Shown here piece after piece: positions 61,814 to 64,000 of a DNA stretch of 64,000 nucleotides. This DNA is from Acidovorax sp. A79 (GTDB lineage: Bacteria > Pseudomonadota > Gammaproteobacteria > Burkholderiales > Burkholderiaceae_C). The first letter of the stretch is position 1; every line of letters begins with the position of its first letter. The position numbers and the translations under genes are program-made. The stretch covers positions 310,001 to 374,000 of the forward strand of contig NZ_AP028672.1 in NCBI RefSeq assembly GCF_041154505.1, in the 5' to 3' direction. The notes below the pieces were generated by a model that worked only from the letters and a program-made list of their open reading frames with translations, was not told the origin of the DNA and searched no databases.

Positions 61814-62620
61814 ATGAAACGCATCGACAACATGCTGCTGTGGTGGGCAAGCAAGGTCGTGCCGCTGGCGATTGCCGTGTGGGTGGTTGCCATCGCCGGG
61901 CTCCTGGGCGGCGCCTGGCGCCTGCGCTGGCCCTGGCTCCTGTATTTCCTTGCCACGGTCATCATCACGGCCCTGGCGATCCAGTGGACCCGCGCGGTGC
62001 GCCAGCGCACCATCCGCGAAGCCCCCCTGCCCCGCTTTCTGCAGCGCAAGCTGCGCGAAACCTACCCCCACCTGAGCACGCGCGACTGCGAGCTGGTGGA
62101 GCGGGGCCTGCGCCAGTTCTTCATGGCCTGCCTGCGCGGCAACAAGCAGTTCGTGGCCATGCCCTCCAGGGCGGTCGACGTGCTGTGGCATGAGTTCATC
62201 CTGCACACCCAGGCCTACAAGCACTGGTGCCACCATGCGCTGGGCTTCTTCCTGCACCACACGCCCGCCGAGGCGCTGGGCGCGAAGGCCCGGCACAACG
62301 ACGGCCTGCGCCGCTGCTGGTACTGGGTGTGCAAGGAGGAATCCATCGACCCCAAGGCCCCCAGCCGCCTGCCCCTGCTGTTCGCGCTGGATGCCAAGTT
62401 CGCCATCCCGGGCGGCTTTGCCTACGTGCCTGACTGCTCCGACATCGCCCGCAAGAGCGATGCCGGCGGCAGCGGCGGCGACAGCTACTGCGGCACCAGC
62501 TTCTCGGACGGCGGCTACAGCGGCAGCTCGGGAGACTTCGGCGGCGCCGACAGCTCGGATGGAGGCGGGAGCGACGGCGCAGGGGATGGCGGCGGCTGCG
62601 GCGGCGGGGGCGGCGATTGA
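61814..62620 (+). CDS. Membrane protein with GRDP-type domain and Gly/Ser-rich tail
   Basis: 268 residues, AAGGAGGG 5 nt before the ATG. Two membrane helices at about 13-33 and 41-60. The domain at about 75-155 has LSTRDCELVERGLRQFFMAC, SRAVDVLWHEFILHTQAYKH and WCHHALGFFLHHTPAE, the D-x-x-W-H-x-x-x-x-x-T-x-x-Y...C-x..HxP pattern of plant glycine-rich-domain (DUF1399) proteins. The last 60 residues are Gly/Ser/Asp-rich, ending in a Gly-Cys-Gly run. Function unknown; the conserved His and Cys residues suggest a metal or an enzymatic site. Confidence 0.8.
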   Translation: MKRIDNMLLWWASKVVPLAIAVWVVAIAGLLGGAWRLRWPWLLYFLATVIITALAIQWTRAVRQRTIREAPLPRFLQRKLRETYPHLSTRDCELVERGLRQFFMACLRGNKQFVAMPSRAVDVLWHEFILHTQAYKHWCHHALGFFLHHTPAEALGAKARHNDGLRRCWYWVCKEESIDPKAPSRLPLLFALDAKFAIPGGFAYVPDCSDIARKSDAGGSGGDSYCGTSFSDGGYSGSSGDFGGADSSDGGGSDGAGDGGGCGGGGGD

Positions 62621-62649
62621 CGGGCCATGCCACGGCCGTCTGCCACCCT

Positions 62650-62712
62650 CGCGCAAATGCTCCTTATTTGATAGCTATTGGCGCTTGATAGATAAGGGCT
62701 TGAAGCCAGAAT
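62650..62712 (+). repeat. Dispersed repeat family A, copy
   Basis: TTATTTGATAGCTATTGGCG then CTTGATAGATAAGGGCTTGA, AGCC: the TTGATAGCT end and GGCGCTTGAT arm are clear, the second arm degenerate. Between the glycine-rich protein and crotonase genes. Confidence 0.75.
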
Positions 62713-62771
62713 CATCCAAAGTCACCCAGGCGACGACACTGCCGGGGCCAGCGGGTCTACAGTGGCATCCC

Positions 62772-63617
62772 ATGAACAAGACCCTCACCTGCTTCAGCCT
62801 CGGCATCTCCCAGCATGTCGCCCACCTGGTGATGAACCGGCCCGAGGCCATGAACACCATGCACCCTACGTTCTGGCGCGAGCTGGACGAGGTGCTGGCC
62901 CACCTGCAACAGGCGGGCGAGGCGCGCGCGCTGGTCATCAGCAGCACGGGCAAGCATTTCAGCGCGGGCATGGCGCTGGAGACCTTCGGCGGCGCCATCA
63001 CCATGGACGACCAGAGCCCCGAAGGCCGCGCCGCCATCTTCGACCTGCTCACCGACATGCAGGCCACCTTCACCCGCATCGAGAACCTGCGCATTCCCGT
63101 GATCATGGCCATCCACGGCGGCTGCATCGGCGGCGCGGTGGACATGGTGACGGCGGCCTGCGTGCGCTACGCCACGGCGGATGCGTTCTTCTGCATCCAG
63201 GAAATCAACATCGGCATGGTGGCCGACGTGGGCACGCTGCAGCGCCTGCCCAAGCTCATCCCGCTGGGCGTGGTGAAAGAACTGGCCTACACCGGCCGCC
63301 GCCTGGGCGCCGCCAGGGCCCTGGGCCACGGGCTGGTCAACGAGGTGTTCGACACGCAGGAGGCCATGCTGGCCGCCGCCCTGCAATGCGCCCAGGAAAT
63401 CGCCTCCAAGCCCCCCGTCGCCATCTGGGGCACCAAGCAGGCCGTGAACTACGCGCGCGACCACAGCGTGGAAGACAGCCTGCGCCAGATGGGCTGGCTG
63501 CAGGGCGCCATCTGGAGCAACCAGCATGTGCGCGAGTCGGTCACGGCCATGAAGCAAAAGCGCGCGGGCGACTTCCCGGCCCTGGCGCCGCTGGTACGGT
63601 TCAGCGAACTGGGCTGA
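62772..63617 (+). CDS. Crotonase family, delta3,5-delta2,4-dienoyl-CoA isomerase type
   Basis: 281 residues. ALVISSTGKHFSAGMALETF is the crotonase oxyanion loop. All three acidic residues that define rat ECH1 are in register: D124 in GGAVDMVTAACVRYATADAF, E144 in FCIQEINIG and D152 in MVADVGTLQRLPKLIPLG (spacings 20 and 8). A plain enoyl-CoA hydratase would not have the last Asp. It would isomerise 3,5-dienoyl-CoA during breakdown of unsaturated fatty acids. ATG at 62772; an upstream open frame overlaps the preceding gene and is not used. It appears to be a single-gene unit. Confidence 0.85.
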   Translation: MNKTLTCFSLGISQHVAHLVMNRPEAMNTMHPTFWRELDEVLAHLQQAGEARALVISSTGKHFSAGMALETFGGAITMDDQSPEGRAAIFDLLTDMQATFTRIENLRIPVIMAIHGGCIGGAVDMVTAACVRYATADAFFCIQEINIGMVADVGTLQRLPKLIPLGVVKELAYTGRRLGAARALGHGLVNEVFDTQEAMLAAALQCAQEIASKPPVAIWGTKQAVNYARDHSVEDSLRQMGWLQGAIWSNQHVRESVTAMKQKRAGDFPALAPLVRFSELG

Positions 63618-63639
63618 GAGCGCCGCGCCGCGAGACCGG

Positions 63640-63700
63640 CGCGAAAAATCAAAATTGATAGCTGCCCGCGCTGACAGGACAACCGGCAGAGGCCTTTTCG
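63640..63700 (+). repeat. Dispersed repeat family A, copy
   Basis: AAAATCAAAATTGATAGCTG then CCCGCGCTGACAGG and AGAGGCCTTTTCG: TTGATAGCTGC end intact, remainder degenerate. Between the crotonase gene and the ammonia-lyase gene. Confidence 0.65.
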
Positions 63701-63780
63701 GCGCGCGGCGATCGCGTCTGGGGCTATCATGTGGCGAACACGGGCAACCCCTTGCCCGCCCCTGCCCCGAGGACGCCGCC

Positions 63781-64000
63781 ATGACATTGCCCAGTCTGAC
63801 CCCGCCCACCTACGACGACGTGGCCGCCGCCGCGCACCGGCTCAAGGGCATCGCGCACCGCACGCCGGTGCTGCGCTCCACCACCGCCGACGAAATGCTG
63901 GGCGCCCAGCTCTTCTTCAAATGCGAGAACCTGCAGCGCACGGGCGCGTTCAAGTTCCGCGGCGCCTTCAACACGCTCGCCCAGTTCACCGACGAGCAGC
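63781..64000 (+). CDS. PLP-dependent threonine/serine ammonia-lyase, N-terminal part
   Basis: First 73 codons of a gene running off the right edge. MTLPSLTPPTYDDVAAAAHR, HRTPVLRSTTADEMLGAQLF, FKCENLQRTGAFKFRGAFNT has the tryptophan-synthase-beta-fold start with the PLP Lys in FKFRGA. Threonine dehydratase, serine racemase and threo-3-hydroxyaspartate ammonia-lyase all share this; without the rest they cannot be separated. The lack of an upstream ilv gene makes a catabolic type plausible. Confidence 0.85.
   Translation, partial: MTLPSLTPPTYDDVAAAAHRLKGIAHRTPVLRSTTADEMLGAQLFFKCENLQRTGAFKFRGAFNTLAQFTDEQ

Overview
The window is a dense, high-GC chromosomal segment from a betaproteobacterium. Gene content and order point to the Comamonadaceae, most likely Acidovorax or a close relative. 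The supporting evidence is the exbBD-lpxK-kdsB-adk block, the purD-hemF-rsfS-rlmH-maf-rng block, lptFG divergent from pepA-holC, and many copies of an AGCGCT-rich intergenic repeat that I associate with this family. No rRNA, tRNA, CRISPR array, insertion sequence or prophage is visible.

Layout. 1-4610: end of a MarR regulator, then a tripartite drug-efflux operon (outer-membrane lipoprotein, HlyD adaptor, DHA2 MFS pump). 4851-7904: small membrane protein, EF-hand protein, hotdog thioesterase, a broken patatin gene and a LysR regulator. 8349-12785: a tight five-gene operon encoding an exported collagen-like protein, an aspartyl/asparaginyl beta-hydroxylase-type oxygenase, a sulfotransferase-like protein, a Tat-exported solute-binding protein and a phage-collar-type protein, ended by a strong terminator. 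This is the best candidate for an undescribed system. 13013-18283: valine-catabolism genes (mmsA, acyl-CoA dehydrogenase, mmsB) interleaved with small accessory genes. 18334-24236: three-gene signalling operon (PAS histidine kinase, single-domain receiver, large REC/GAF/PAS protein with a degenerate GGDEF and an intact EAL domain). 24562-29172: icd, a small Lys-rich exported protein, a DUF192 protein, sodB and xseA. 29525-33816: exbB-exbD-lpxK-Trm112-kdsB-adk. 33968-36611: DUF6152 protein, small membrane protein, L-asparaginase and lexA behind tandem SOS boxes. 36756-47822: an orphan protein, 2-hydroxyacid dehydrogenase, LivK-type binding protein, DUF2486-holC-pepA, lptF-lptG, a CbiX-type chelatase, cysB and an aminotransferase. 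47940-52797: EamA exporter, LysR, quinone oxidoreductase, WYL regulator and GST. 52824-60017: rng, maf, rlmH, rsfS, hemF, purD and yebC on the minus strand, with only a possible 3' relic of nadD between hemF and rsfS. 60098-64000: HerA-like ATPase, glycine-rich membrane protein, dienoyl-CoA-isomerase-like crotonase, and the start of a PLP-dependent ammonia-lyase.

Two dispersed repeat families recur. Family A is AT-flanked with a hairpin core (AGCGCTT, 7-nt loop, AAGCGCT). It lies mostly between genes but also within the reading frames of xseA, a LysR gene and perhaps lpxK. Family B is GC-rich and starts within a few bases of the stop codons of four genes.
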